Of a DNA stretch of 64,000 nt, positions 26,588 to 35,294 are shown piece after piece (the first letter of the stretch is position 1; each line of letters begins with the position of its first letter). The stretch is from Streptomyces sp. ISL-96 (GTDB lineage Bacteria > Actinomycetota > Actinomycetes > Streptomycetales > Streptomycetaceae). The translations under genes were made by a program, and so were the position numbers. Where the stretch lies: NCBI RefSeq assembly GCF_018614035.1, contig NZ_JAGGPA010000001.1, forward strand, positions 124,001-188,000, given 5' to 3'. The notes beneath the pieces are model-generated. The model did not search any database. It saw only the letters and a program-made list of their open reading frames with translations, and was not told the DNA's origin.

Positions 26588-29010
26588 GCGGTCGCGGACG
26601 GCTGGCGCTGTGGGCCACGGCGGCCACCCTGATGGCGGCGGGCGCGCTGCTGCCGCTGGTCAACAAGACGTCCTGGTTCCTGACGGCCGTGCTGCTGGTG
26701 TCGGTCCAGGCGGGGGTGGGAGCGCTCGCCCGGCTGGTGCCGCTGGCGCGGCCGCTGACCGTGGCGGTCCAGGCCCTGGTGGCGGTGTTGATGCTGACCG
26801 TGGTGTTCGCCAGGGACTCGGCGATCGGCGGGGTGCTGCCGGGGCCCGGGGCGTTCGGTGAGTTCGCGCGGCTGCTGGAGGCGGGCGCGGACGATGTCGG
26901 GCAGTACGCCATCCCGGCGCCGGCGACCGAGGGCATCCGGCTGATGCTGGTCGGCGGTGTCCTGCTGATCGCCCTGGCTGTGGACGCGATCGCGGTGACG
27001 TTCCGCAGTGCGGCCCCGGCAGGGCTGCCGCTGCTCGCGCTCTACTCGGTGGCCGCGGGGCTTTCGCAGGGCGGCGCGAGCTGGCTGTGGTTCCTGCTGG
27101 CGGCCTCCGGCTACCTGCTGCTCCTGCTGTCCGAAGGCCGGGACCGGCTCTCGCAGTGGGGGCGCGTCTTCGGCGGTGTGCCGCGCGCCGAGGGCCGTAC
27201 GACAGCCGCCGGGTTCCAGACGGCGGGCGGGTCCGCGCTCGCCCCGGTCCGTACGGGCAGGCGGATCGGCGTACTGGCGCTGGGCGTCGCCCTGGTCGTG
27301 CCCGCCGCGCTGCCCGCCCTGGACGGCGGGCTGCTGAGCGGCACGGGCAGCGGGGGCGGTGGCGATTCCGGCGGCACCATTTCGGCGGTCAATCCGCTGG
27401 TCTCGCTGCAGAACAGCCTCAACCAGCCCGATGACCGCGAGGTGCTGCGGTACCGCACGAACACGGACGACACGAAGGATCTCTACCTGCGGATCGTCTC
27501 GCTCGACCAGTTCGACGGCGCCGCGTGGAGGTCGTCGGAGCGCCGGATCGAGGACGTACCGGAGCGGCTGCCCCAGCCACAGGGGCTCCGCCCCGGTGTC
27601 CGTACGACGGAGATCAACTCCAGCGTCTCGGCGGCCGGCTGGTACGCGCAGAGCTACCTGCCGCTCCCCTATCCGGCGACGCGGGTCGACATCGGCGGCC
27701 GCTGGCGTTACGAACCGGCCGGCCGCACCCTCGTGGGCGACCGGGGCCAGAACACCCGGGGTGTGCGCTACACCGCGGGCAGTTTGATAGTGCAGCCGAC
27801 GGCCGAGCAGCTGGCCACGGCCACCGCGCCGCCGGCCGGCCTGCTGCGCGACTACACCAAGGTCCCCGGTTCGCTGCCGGAGGTGGTCAGGTCGACGGCG
27901 CTCAAGGTGACGAAGGGCGCCTCGAACGACTACGAGCGGGCGGTCGCGCTCCAGGACTGGTTCGCCTCGGAGGGCGGCTTCACGTACGACACTCAGGTGC
28001 GGTCCGGCAGCGGTACGGCCGCGATCGCCCGTTTCCTCCGGGACAAGGAAGGCTTCTGCGTCCACTTCTCCTTCTCGATGGCCGCGATGGCCAGGACGCT
28101 GGGGATTCCGGCGCGGGTGGCCGTGGGCTTCACGCCCGGCGCCGCTCAGCCCGACGGCACCATGTCGGTCGGCCTGCGCGATGCGCACGCCTGGCCGGAG
28201 CTGTACTTCGAGGGCGCGGGATGGACGCGGTTCGAGCCGACGCCGACCCGTGGCTCGGTGCCCGAGTACACCCGCGACGAGACACCGTCCGGCAGCGCGT
28301 CCAACCCCGCGCAGGCGCAGCCGAGCACCTCGGACGCCCCCTCGGCGACGCCGAGCGTTACGGACAGCTGCCCCCCGTGGATGAGGAGGCAGGGCGAGTG
28401 CGGCGTGCCCGCCCAGCAGGGCGGTGCCGGACCCACCGATACGGGGTTCCCGCTCGGCCCGGTGCTGCTGGTGACGCTGGGCGTGGCGCTTGTGGTGCTC
28501 CTGGTGCTGCTGCCGCTGCTGTGGCGGAGCCGGGTGCGTGCGCGACGGCTGGGGTCCGGCGGGCGCACGCCCGCGGACGCGGCCGCTCGTACGCTGGCCG
28601 GCTGGCGGGAAATCACCGACGCGGCGTGGGACTTCGGCATTGCGCCGGACGAGTCGCAGACGCCGCGCAAGGCGGCCGCCCGGCTGGTGCGCCTAGGCGG
28701 GCTCGAAGGTGCCTCGGCCGATGCGGTGCACCGGGCGGCGGGCGCGGTGGAGCTGGTGCTCTACTCCCCTCGGCCCGCCGTCTCGGGCAGTCTCGCCGAG
28801 GAGGCGCAGCTGGTACGGGCGGGCCTGCGGGCCGCGGCCGGGCGGGGAGCGCGTCTGCGGGCGGTTCTCGCACCGCGCTCGGCTGTCCGGGTGGTGTGGG
28901 CCGTGTCGGGGCGCTGGGCCGCGGTGACGAACCGGTGGGCCGGGAGCCGCTGGAGCCTGGAGGGGTGGGCGGTCGCCCTGCGGCGCCGCCCGTCCCGGCA
29001 GCGCGGCTGA
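26584..29010 (+). CDS. TgpA-like membrane transglutaminase (DUF3488/transglutaminase/DUF4129)
   Basis: 808 aa. Start ATG 26584 within the ATGA overlap; the frame is open far upstream, but that lies on DUF58. Five or six N-terminal membrane segments (DUF3488, about 8-190) and one more near 230-250. The extracytoplasmic transglutaminase core has the nucleophile C492 in KEGFCVHFSFS and H535 in DAHAWPELYF. The third member of the triad is normally Asp in an FDPTP-type motif but reads Glu here (FEPTP). A Ser/Pro/Thr linker, a final membrane span (about 625-650) and a cytoplasmic DUF4129 tail follow. Probably acts on cell-surface protein or peptidoglycan, with MoxR and DUF58 as partners; substrate unknown. 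Confidence 0.92.
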   Translation: MSGRGRLALWATAATLMAAGALLPLVNKTSWFLTAVLLVSVQAGVGALARLVPLARPLTVAVQALVAVLMLTVVFARDSAIGGVLPGPGAFGEFARLLEAGADDVGQYAIPAPATEGIRLMLVGGVLLIALAVDAIAVTFRSAAPAGLPLLALYSVAAGLSQGGASWLWFLLAASGYLLLLLSEGRDRLSQWGRVFGGVPRAEGRTTAAGFQTAGGSALAPVRTGRRIGVLALGVALVVPAALPALDGGLLSGTGSGGGGDSGGTISAVNPLVSLQNSLNQPDDREVLRYRTNTDDTKDLYLRIVSLDQFDGAAWRSSERRIEDVPERLPQPQGLRPGVRTTEINSSVSAAGWYAQSYLPLPYPATRVDIGGRWRYEPAGRTLVGDRGQNTRGVRYTAGSLIVQPTAEQLATATAPPAGLLRDYTKVPGSLPEVVRSTALKVTKGASNDYERAVALQDWFASEGGFTYDTQVRSGSGTAAIARFLRDKEGFCVHFSFSMAAMARTLGIPARVAVGFTPGAAQPDGTMSVGLRDAHAWPELYFEGAGWTRFEPTPTRGSVPEYTRDETPSGSASNPAQAQPSTSDAPSATPSVTDSCPPWMRRQGECGVPAQQGGAGPTDTGFPLGPVLLVTLGVALVVLLVLLPLLWRSRVRARRLGSGGRTPADAAARTLAGWREITDAAWDFGIAPDESQTPRKAAARLVRLGGLEGASADAVHRAAGAVELVLYSPRPAVSGSLAEEAQLVRAGLRAAAGRGARLRAVLAPRSAVRVVWAVSGRWAAVTNRWAGSRWSLEGWAVALRRRPSRQRG

Positions 29011-29012
29011 CG

Positions 29013-29039
29013 GGCGGGAATGGCGGGAATGGCGGGAAT
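29013..29039. repeat. Three tandem 9-bp units
   Basis: GGCGGGAAT occurs three times exactly, immediately after the stop codon of the transglutaminase gene. Confidence 0.85.
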
Positions 29040-29042
29040 ACG

Positions 29043-29082
29043 GAGTGAGGGGTGACCGCTTCTACGCGGTCACCCCTCACTC
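29043..29082. terminator. Perfect 17-bp hairpin between convergent genes
   Basis: GAGTGAGGGGTGACCGC (29043-29059) pairs perfectly with 29066-29082 across a 6-nt loop. It lies between the convergent transglutaminase and DUF3040 genes and could stop transcription from both sides. No long T-tract, as is common in Streptomyces. Confidence 0.8.
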
Positions 29083-29106
29083 GTAAGCAAGTGTCGTAAG
29101 CAAGTG
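29081..29106. repeat. Tandem 13-bp duplication
   Basis: TCGTAAGCAAGTG is present twice in direct tandem, beginning inside the right arm of the preceding hairpin and ending before the DUF3040 stop. Confidence 0.85.
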
Positions 29107-29123
29107 TTGGATGCGATCGAGCG

Positions 29124-29528
29124 TCAGTGGCCTTGGCCCTCGTCGCGGCGGCGCTGCCACCGCTGCTCGATCCGGTCCATGACCGAACGTCGCTGCCGAG
29201 GCCGGCTGCGAGCAGCCGTGCCAGTACCGGTGCCGGGAGCCGGTTGGTCCCCCGGCTTCGGGGCCTTGCGCCAGCCGGTGACCGCGAGCACCGCGCAGCC
29301 GAGCATCACAAGGAAGCCCACCACGCTGACCCAGATCTGCTGTGCGACCATTCCGGCCATGAGGAGCGCGATACCCACCAGAAAGCCTGCGACTGCCTGG
29401 TAGACCCGTCGTCGGGTGTACGTACGCAGCCCGCTTCCCTCAAGCGCTGTCGCGAACTTGGGATCTTCGGCGTACAGCGCTCGCTCCATCTGCTCGAGCA
29501 TTCGCTGCTCGTGCTCCGAGAGCGGCAC
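29124..29528 (-). CDS. DUF3040 membrane protein
   Basis: 134 aa. Start GTG at 29528 (PLSEHEQRMLEQMERALYAE) with AGGAGGA 5 nt upstream; the frame is open to 29759 without conservation. The N-terminal LSEHEQRxLxxME block is diagnostic of DUF3040, a small actinobacterial family. Two membrane segments (about 45-85) and a basic C-terminal tail (RSRPRQRRSVMDRIEQRWQ) follow. Function unknown; sporulation-septum or growth roles have been proposed for neighbours of division genes only by association. Confidence 0.88.
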   Translation of the reverse strand: MPLSEHEQRMLEQMERALYAEDPKFATALEGSGLRTYTRRRVYQAVAGFLVGIALLMAGMVAQQIWVSVVGFLVMLGCAVLAVTGWRKAPKPGDQPAPGTGTGTAARSRPRQRRSVMDRIEQRWQRRRDEGQGH

Positions 29529-29810
29529 GGGAGTCCTCCTACTCGTCGGTCGCGGGGGGCGACCGTTTGCGGCCCTTTCAGAATAGGCAGGGAATCGCCC
29601 CCGTGAAACCCGCCCTCTACGCCAATTCACAATCCGGGCCGCCATGCCGTTTCGGTTGCCTGAGGAAGACATTCCCCATTGGCCGATCCGCCATGCGCAC
29701 GGTGTGCTCCGATCATACGGGGCAAGGCGGCCGATCGGGGGGCCTGTGGCGGACTCCATCTGCCACTGCGTTGCTGATCAGCCGCTTTTCGCGCCCGCTG
29801 GGACCGTTCC

Positions 29811-30581
29811 TCAGCGCTCGCCGGGCCCCTGCTTCTCGCCGAGGACGTGCAACTGGGAAGCGACGGAGTGGAAGGCGGGGAGCTCGGCCGCCGCGGCCTC
29901 CAGCTTGAGCAGGGCGTCCAGGGCGCCGGGCTCGGTGTCCACCAGTGCGCCGGGTACGAGGTCGGCGAAGACCCGTACGCCGTGGACGGCGCCGACCTCG
30001 ACGCCGGCCTTGCCGACCAGGTCGGTGAGCTGATCGGCGGTGAAGCGCCGCGGCACCGGGTCGCCCTCGCCCCAGCGGCCCGCCGGGTCGGTGAGGGCCC
30101 GCCTGGCCTCGGTGAAGTGACCGGCCAGGGCCCTGGCCAGCACGGCGCCGCCGAGGCCTGCGGCGAGCAGGCTGAGGGTGCCGGAGGGGCGGAGGGCGTC
30201 GACAGCGTTACGCACCCCCTCGGCCGGGTCATCGACGTACTCGAGGACGCCGTGGCACAGCACCGCGTCGTAGCCGCCGCGGTCGACGACGTCGAAGAGG
30301 CCGTGGATGTCGCCCTGCACGCCGCGCACGCGGTCGGCGACGCCGGCCTCGGCGGCCCGGCGCTCCAGCGCGAACAGCGCGTTGGGGCTGGGGTCGACAA
30401 CGGTGACGCGGTGGCCGAGGCGGGCGACGGGCACCGCGAAGTTGCCCGTGCCGCCGCCGGTGTCGAGGACGTCCAGGGCGTCACTCCCGGCCGACTCGGC
30501 CTTGCGGTCGAGAGCGTCCTTGAGGACCTCCCAGACCACGGCGGTACGGAGGGAGGCGCGGGGGCGCATCGGGTCCGACAC
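29811..30581 (-). CDS. Class I SAM-dependent methyltransferase
   Basis: 256 aa. Motif I is VLDTGGGTGNFAVPVA (about 38-53), with VVDPSPNALFALE as the acidic motif II and VLCHGVLEYVDDP as motif IV. This is the Methyltransf_11/UbiE-like fold. The substrate cannot be read from sequence. GTG start at 30581. Upstream is the HEPN-like gene on the same strand, 121 nt away, so co-transcription is possible. Cytoplasmic. Confidence 0.88.
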   Translation of the reverse strand: MSDPMRPRASLRTAVVWEVLKDALDRKAESAGSDALDVLDTGGGTGNFAVPVARLGHRVTVVDPSPNALFALERRAAEAGVADRVRGVQGDIHGLFDVVDRGGYDAVLCHGVLEYVDDPAEGVRNAVDALRPSGTLSLLAAGLGGAVLARALAGHFTEARRALTDPAGRWGEGDPVPRRFTADQLTDLVGKAGVEVGAVHGVRVFADLVPGALVDTEPGALDALLKLEAAAAELPAFHSVASQLHVLGEKQGPGER

Positions 30582-30702
30582 GGCAGGTGACTCCTCGGCG
30601 CGGTGCCGCCGCGGGCGGCGGGGCGGTGGATGGTGCGGGGCGCTCAGACACAGGCTCTCAACGCCCTGCCCACCACCCTATTGCCTCCGCGAACCGCACC
30701 CG

Positions 30703-31200
30703 TCATCCCGCCTCCGAGTGGTCCGGACTCCCGGTCCTGGGCTGCGGCAGCACCGGATCGAGCACGAGCAGCCGCTCGACCAGGCGCAGGAACATCGCCA
30801 CGTCGCGCAGCAGGTCGTCGGCGTCCCGGGTGCCCGCCGCTCCCTGTATGCCCGCCTCCGCGCGGGCGCGGCGGCGGGCGCCCGAGGCGAACAGGGCGCT
30901 CCACTCGGTCAGTTCCGGGGCGATCTCCGGAAGCACCTCCCAGGCGCTGCGAATCCGCCGGCGCCGGGGCGCGGTCTCCGGCCGGCCACGGGCGGCGAGG
31001 ACGGCGGCAGCGGTGCGCAGGGCGGCGAGGTGGGCCGTGGCGTACCGCTCGTTGGGCACTTCGAGGCCTGCGGCCTCGTCCAGCCCGCTGCGGGCCTGGG
31101 CGAGCAGATCGAGGGCGGCGGGCGGCGCACCGGCCCTGCGCAGCACGGGGTGGACGTCTGAGGACGTGCGAGAGGACGTGCGAGAGGACGTGTGAGCCAT
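30703..31200 (-). CDS. SAV_6107-type HEPN domain protein
   Basis: 165 aa. Start ATG at 31200 with GAAGGAGG 8 nt upstream; the frame is open to 31269. After a short Thr/Ser/Arg repeat (TSSRTSSRTSS) comes an all-helical domain (about 20-140) with ALDLLAQARSGLDEAAGL and conserved ERYATAHLAALRTAAAVLA. I recognise it as the Streptomyces/actinobacterial SAV_6107 HEPN family. HEPN domains often act as RNases or nucleotide-binding modules, but the RxxxxH catalytic motif is not evident, so activity is uncertain. Confidence 0.75.
   Translation of the reverse strand: MAHTSSRTSSRTSSDVHPVLRRAGAPPAALDLLAQARSGLDEAAGLEVPNERYATAHLAALRTAAAVLAARGRPETAPRRRRIRSAWEVLPEIAPELTEWSALFASGARRRARAEAGIQGAAGTRDADDLLRDVAMFLRLVERLLVLDPVLPQPRTGSPDHSEAG
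31163..31193 (-). repeat. Short 12-bp tandem codon repeat at the HEPN gene start
   Basis: Near-identical 12-bp units (GAGGACGTGCGA type) repeat about 2.5 times, encoding TSSR units just after the start codon. Confidence 0.7.
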
Positions 31201-31316
31201 GACGAGCCTCCTTCGTCGCGTGACGGCTCTGTAGCCGTATGTGTCCATCCTGAAGGGCACCACTGACAATCCGCGCCGACCTGGCCTTTTGCTTTGATCA
31301 CAGGTTCGGGATAGGT

Positions 31317-31340
31317 TTTGAACTGACTGGTCAGTTCAAA
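31317..31340. promoter_or_regulatory. Perfect palindromic operator, probably for the TetR regulator of this operon
   Basis: Two 11-nt perfect arms, TTTGAACTGAC and GTCAGTTCAAA, are separated by TG. The site ends 15 nt before the GTG start of the ATPase gene, so a bound protein would cover the promoter or ribosome-loading region. TetR regulators often bind such sites upstream of their own operon; the TetR gene is third in this operon. Assignment by position. Confidence 0.8.
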
Positions 31341-31354
31341 TAAGGGGAGGGCTT

Positions 31355-32128
31355 GTGGACAGCCCGAGCAGCACGCACGGGGCAGCTGTCACCGCGGAAG
31401 GCTTCGGACTGAAGGGCCCGCGCGGCTGGGCGTTCCGCGGCGTGAGCGTCGCGGCCGAGCCCGGCGCCCTCATCGCGGTCGAAGGCCCGTCCGGCTCCGG
31501 CCGCACCTGCCTCCTGCTGGCCCTCACCGGCCGCATGCGCGCCACCGAGGGCCATGCGGAGGTCGGCGGGCAGCGCCTGCCGAAGAAGATGGCCGCCGTA
31601 CGCCGCATGAGCGCGCTCGGCCCGGTCACCGGCGTCAGCGAGCTCGACCCCGCCTTCACGGTCGCCGAACACCTGCGGGAGCGCGCGCTCCTCCAGCGCC
31701 ACTACGCCGGCTCACCGGCCTCCCTGCGCGCCCTGCTGCGGCCACGCGCCGAGCGCGCCGCCGACGCGCGGGCCAGGATCGACGCCGCGCTGGACGCCGC
31801 CGGCCTGGACGTGGACACGCTGCCCAAGGGGACGCGTACGTCCGTACGGGACCTGGAGCGCCTGGAGGCGCTGCGCCTGTCCGTCGGGCTCGCGCTGATG
31901 ACCCGCCCCCGGCTGCTCGCCGTGGACGACATGGACCTCAAGCTCTCCGACGCCGAACGCGCGCTGGCCTGGGAACTGCTGCGGTCCGTCGCCCGAGGGG
32001 GAACGACCGTCGTCGCGGTGTGCAGTGAAGCGCCCGACGACGCCCTGCGCGTCACCACCGGAACCGACAACTCCAACGACACCGAAGAGGGGGCGGACGA
32101 TGCGCTCGCCGAAACTGGCCGCGCTTGA
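31355..32128 (+). CDS. Degenerate ABC-type ATP-binding protein of YhgE operon
   Basis: 257 aa, ABC ATPase fold: VEGPSGSGRTCLLLALTG at about 42-59. The Walker A lysine is Arg (GPSGSGRT); the LSGGQ signature is not recognisable (TSVRDLERLEALRLSVGLAL instead); Walker B reads RLLAVDDMD with Asp in place of the catalytic Glu. The protein may therefore bind nucleotide weakly or act structurally. GTG start with GGGGAGG upstream. It overlaps the next gene by 29 nt. The likely partner is the YhgE/Pip membrane protein. Confidence 0.85.
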   Translation: MDSPSSTHGAAVTAEGFGLKGPRGWAFRGVSVAAEPGALIAVEGPSGSGRTCLLLALTGRMRATEGHAEVGGQRLPKKMAAVRRMSALGPVTGVSELDPAFTVAEHLRERALLQRHYAGSPASLRALLRPRAERAADARARIDAALDAAGLDVDTLPKGTRTSVRDLERLEALRLSVGLALMTRPRLLAVDDMDLKLSDAERALAWELLRSVARGGTTVVAVCSEAPDDALRVTTGTDNSNDTEEGADDALAETGRA

Positions 32129-34268
32129 GCTGAAGCGGTTCGGCAGGGGGAGGCTGCCGCGTGCCGCGCTCGTCGCGCTGCTGCTGCTTCCGCTGCTGTA
32201 CGGCGCCCTGTACCTGTGGTCCTTCTGGGACCCGTACGGCAGGCTCGACCGGATACCCGTCGCACTCGTCAACGACGACAAGGGCGCCACCGCCGACGGC
32301 AAGAAGATCGCCGCGGGTGACGACATCACCGGAAAGCTGCGCGACAGCAAGGTCTTCGAATGGCACGAGGTGAGCTCCGAGGAGGCCCGCAGGGGGGTCG
32401 AGGACGGCGCGTACTACCTGTCCCTGACCATGCCGTCGGACTTCAGCGAACGGATCGCTTCGAGCTCGGGCGACGTTCCCGAGACGAGCGCCCTTCAGGT
32501 GCGTACCAACGACGCGAACAACTACATCGTCGGGCAGATCTCGCGAACGGTCTTTTCCGAGGTTCGCACGGCGGCTTCGAAGAACGCCTCCCGTTCGTTC
32601 CTCGACAAGATCTTCATCTCCTTCTCCGACATCCATGACGCCACCGAGAAGGCGGCCAAGGGCGCCGACGAGATCAACGGCGGGATCGGAAAGGCGCAGA
32701 AGGGATCGGGCGATCTCAAGAGCGGCCTCAACAAGGCCAAGGCCGGCTCGCAGAAGCTCGAGGACGGGCTGACGGACGCCAAGAAGGGCAGCGGCGACCT
32801 GTCCGCCGGTGTGAAGAAGCTGCACAAGGGATCGGGCGACCTGAAGAGCGGCTCGCAGCAGGTCGCGAACGGAACGCAGACGCTCGCCGACAAGGTCAAC
32901 CGCCTCTCCGACGCGATCGGGCCGTACCTGAGGGACAACGGCAAGACGGTCGGGGACACGGCGAAGCTCGTCGCCGACAAGACCCAGGCGGTACGCGACG
33001 GACTCGGCTCACTCGTGAAGGACGCGCCCGGAGCAGCCGAGGAGGCCCGTGCGGCCGCCGCCGACCTGCACACCGTCTACGAGGCGCGCTGTGTGAACCA
33101 GCCGCTCCCCGACCCCGCCTGCCCGCAGCTGAAGCGGGCCGACGCGGCGGCCGCCAAGGCGGCTTTCGTCGCCGCCGACGTCAACAACCTCATCAAGAAC
33201 CAGCGCGGCACCCTGACAGAGCTGGACAAGGACCTGGCCAAGCTCCAGCGGCAGGCGCGCGAGCTGTCGAAGCGGGCTCCTCACCTGTACGAGGACCTGA
33301 ACAGCGCCGTCGCCGACGTCAACGCGCTCAACGCCGGCGCCCAGAAGGTCGCCCGGGGCGCCGCGAAGCTCGACACGGGCCTGGCCACCGCGCAGACCGG
33401 TGCCACCGACCTGGACAGCGGCATCGGCAGGCTCAAGACCGGCGCCACCGACCTCGACAACGGGCTCGGCCGGCTCCGGTCGGGCGCCGGGGAACTGAAC
33501 GGCGGCCTGATCAAACTCGCCGACGGCTCCGGCGAACTCGCCGGCGGCCTGCACAAGGGCGTCGGCCGGATCCCGGACTACGACAAGGAGAACCGCGACC
33601 AGCGCACCGGCGTGATGGCCGACCCGGTCCAGCTCGCCTCCCAGTCGATGCACAAGGCGCCCAACTACGGCACCGGATTCGCCCCGTACTTCATCCCGCT
33701 GTCCCTGTGGGTCGGCGCGATGGTGGCGTACATGCTGATCCAGCCGCTCAACCGCCGCGCCCTCGCCGCGGGAGCCTCCGCCTGGCGGATCGCCCTCGCG
33801 GGCTGGCTGCCGGTGGCCGCGCTCGGGGTGCTGCAAGTGGCCGCGCTCATGTCCGTACTGCACTGGGGCCTCGGACTGCAGATGGCACGCGCGGCGGGAA
33901 CGATCGGTTTCCTGGTACTCGTGACGGGCTGTTTCTCCGCGATCGTGCAGTGGCTCAACGCCCGGTTCGGCGCGGCCGGCCGCATCCTGGTCCTCGCCGT
34001 TCTGATGCTCCAGCTGACCTCGGCGGGCGGCACGTATCCCGTACAGACCAGTCCGGGCTTCTTCAACGCCATCCACCCCTTCCTGCCGATGACTTACGTC
34101 GTGGAAGGCCTGCGCCGGCTCATTACGGGCGGCGGCCTGGAGCCGGTCTGGACGGGCAGCCTCGTGCTGCTGGCCTTCACCGTGGGAGCGCTGGCGCTGA
34201 CGGCCCTCTCGGCGCGGCGCAAGCAGGTGTGGACCCTCGATCGTCTCCACCCGGAGCTCAGCCTGTGA
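32100..34268 (+). CDS. YhgE/Pip family membrane protein
   Basis: 722 aa. Start ATG at 32100 with GAGGGGG upstream. One N-terminal membrane span (about 22-42) is followed by the conserved RIPVALVNDDKG block and a very long extracytoplasmic region. Around residues 190-260 and 415-480 this contains 14-residue repeats of the type KGSGDLKSGLNKAK and GATDLDNGLGRLR, expected to form long helices. Five to six C-terminal membrane spans (about 525-715) resemble ABC-2 permeases. Relatives include the phage-receptor protein Pip of Lactococcus and mycobacterial MmpL-associated or ESX-linked proteins; function in Streptomyces is unknown. Coupled to the TetR gene by a 4-nt overlap. Confidence 0.9.
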   Translation: MRSPKLAALELKRFGRGRLPRAALVALLLLPLLYGALYLWSFWDPYGRLDRIPVALVNDDKGATADGKKIAAGDDITGKLRDSKVFEWHEVSSEEARRGVEDGAYYLSLTMPSDFSERIASSSGDVPETSALQVRTNDANNYIVGQISRTVFSEVRTAASKNASRSFLDKIFISFSDIHDATEKAAKGADEINGGIGKAQKGSGDLKSGLNKAKAGSQKLEDGLTDAKKGSGDLSAGVKKLHKGSGDLKSGSQQVANGTQTLADKVNRLSDAIGPYLRDNGKTVGDTAKLVADKTQAVRDGLGSLVKDAPGAAEEARAAAADLHTVYEARCVNQPLPDPACPQLKRADAAAAKAAFVAADVNNLIKNQRGTLTELDKDLAKLQRQARELSKRAPHLYEDLNSAVADVNALNAGAQKVARGAAKLDTGLATAQTGATDLDSGIGRLKTGATDLDNGLGRLRSGAGELNGGLIKLADGSGELAGGLHKGVGRIPDYDKENRDQRTGVMADPVQLASQSMHKAPNYGTGFAPYFIPLSLWVGAMVAYMLIQPLNRRALAAGASAWRIALAGWLPVAALGVLQVAALMSVLHWGLGLQMARAAGTIGFLVLVTGCFSAIVQWLNARFGAAGRILVLAVLMLQLTSAGGTYPVQTSPGFFNAIHPFLPMTYVVEGLRRLITGGGLEPVWTGSLVLLAFTVGALALTALSARRKQVWTLDRLHPELSL
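32690..33570 (+). repeat. Two blocks of 42-bp (14-residue) coding repeats in the YhgE gene
   Basis: About five imperfect units at 32690-32900 and five at 33340-33560 carry the pattern G-x-x-x-L-x-x-G-(L/V/I). Two heptads per unit suggest a long periodic helix such as a stalk through the cell wall. Confidence 0.7.
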
Positions 34269-34891
34269 GAATCGTGTCCATGGAAAGCAGCAGAACGCGC
34301 CGCTCGGGCACCAAGCAGAAGCTCTACGAGGCCGCCGTCACTCTCATCGCGGAGCAGGGCTTCTCCTCGACGACGGTGGACGAGATCGCGGAGCGGGCCG
34401 GCGTCGCGAAGGGCACGGTCTACTACAACTTCAAGAGCAAGACCGAGCTCTTCGAGGAGCTGCTGCGGCACGGCGTAGGACTGCTCACCGCCTCGCTCCA
34501 GGCGGCGGCCGACGAGACGGCCGAGCGCGGCGGCACGAAGGTGGAGGCCCTCGACGCGATGATCAGGGCCGGTCTGGGCTTCATCGACCGCTATCCGGCC
34601 TTCACCCAGCTGTACGTCGCCGAACTGTGGCGCACCAACAGGGCCTGGCAGTCGACGCTCCTGGTGGTGCGGCAGGAAGCCGTCGCCGTCGTCGAGACGG
34701 TGCTGCGCGAGGGCGTCGAGAACGGCGAACTGAGCCAGGAAATCGACATTCCCCTGACGGCGGCCGCGCTGGTCGGCATGGTGCTGGTGGCAGCGCTCGA
34801 CTGGCAGGCGTTCCAGCGCGAGCGGACGATCGACGACGTGCACTCCGCGCTGTCGCTGCTGCTGCACGGCCGGGTGAGCGGCCGCCGCTAG
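34265..34891 (+). CDS. TetR family transcriptional regulator
   Basis: 208 aa from the GTG at 34265 (GTGA overlap with the YhgE stop); GTG 34274 or ATG 34280 (MESSRTRRSG) would shorten it. The HTH is complete: KQKLYEAAVTLIAEQGFSSTTVDEIAERAGVAKGTVYYNFKSK in residues about 15-58. The ligand domain follows. As third gene of the operon it probably represses it through the palindrome at 31317-31340; ligand unknown. Confidence 0.9.
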   Translation: MRIVSMESSRTRRSGTKQKLYEAAVTLIAEQGFSSTTVDEIAERAGVAKGTVYYNFKSKTELFEELLRHGVGLLTASLQAAADETAERGGTKVEALDAMIRAGLGFIDRYPAFTQLYVAELWRTNRAWQSTLLVVRQEAVAVVETVLREGVENGELSQEIDIPLTAAALVGMVLVAALDWQAFQRERTIDDVHSALSLLLHGRVSGRR

Positions 34892-34930
34892 TAGTAGCGG
34901 AACGTCGCTGACGGGCCGCTGGGAACAGCG

Positions 34931-34986
34931 AAAAACGCCGGTCCTTCGAGGCTCGATCCCCCCGAGCCTCGCCGGACCGGCGTTTT
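34931..34986. terminator. Bidirectional terminator after the YhgE/TetR operon
   Basis: AAAACGCCGGTCC at the left and GGACCGGCGTTTT at the right form the base. Within it CGAGGCTCG and CGAGCCTCG extend the hairpin. The flanking A-run and T-run would make it work in both directions. Confidence 0.9.
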
Positions 34987-35294
34987 CCTTCCACTCCCCC
35001 CGCGGGTCCCCCGACCCGGTGGTACACCCCCGCTCCGTCAGGGGAGCCGCGCCGCTCCGCCGCCCCGTGTCGGCGGTATCGGCGCTGCGCCCCTTCCGTG
35101 GTCCCCACTCTTCCGTCTGCGCAGGTGAGAGCCCATCCGCGAAGCTACTCATCTCCTGTACTAGGTACGGATACTCACGCCTGCGTGCTCATCCCCAGCC
35201 GGGCGGGCCGACGCCTGGTGACGATCGCGCCCGCGTTCGTACTCCCCCACCCGTGGCGGCCGGGTTGTCAGTGGCGGCCGCTAAAGTCCCTGGC
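34987..35294. other. Non-coding gap upstream of the FAD oxidoreductase
   Basis: About 310 bp. I see no convincing gene. A near-palindromic patch, TACTAGGTACGGATACT, at about 35159-35175 could be part of a promoter or operator but matches no motif that I know. Confidence 0.4.
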
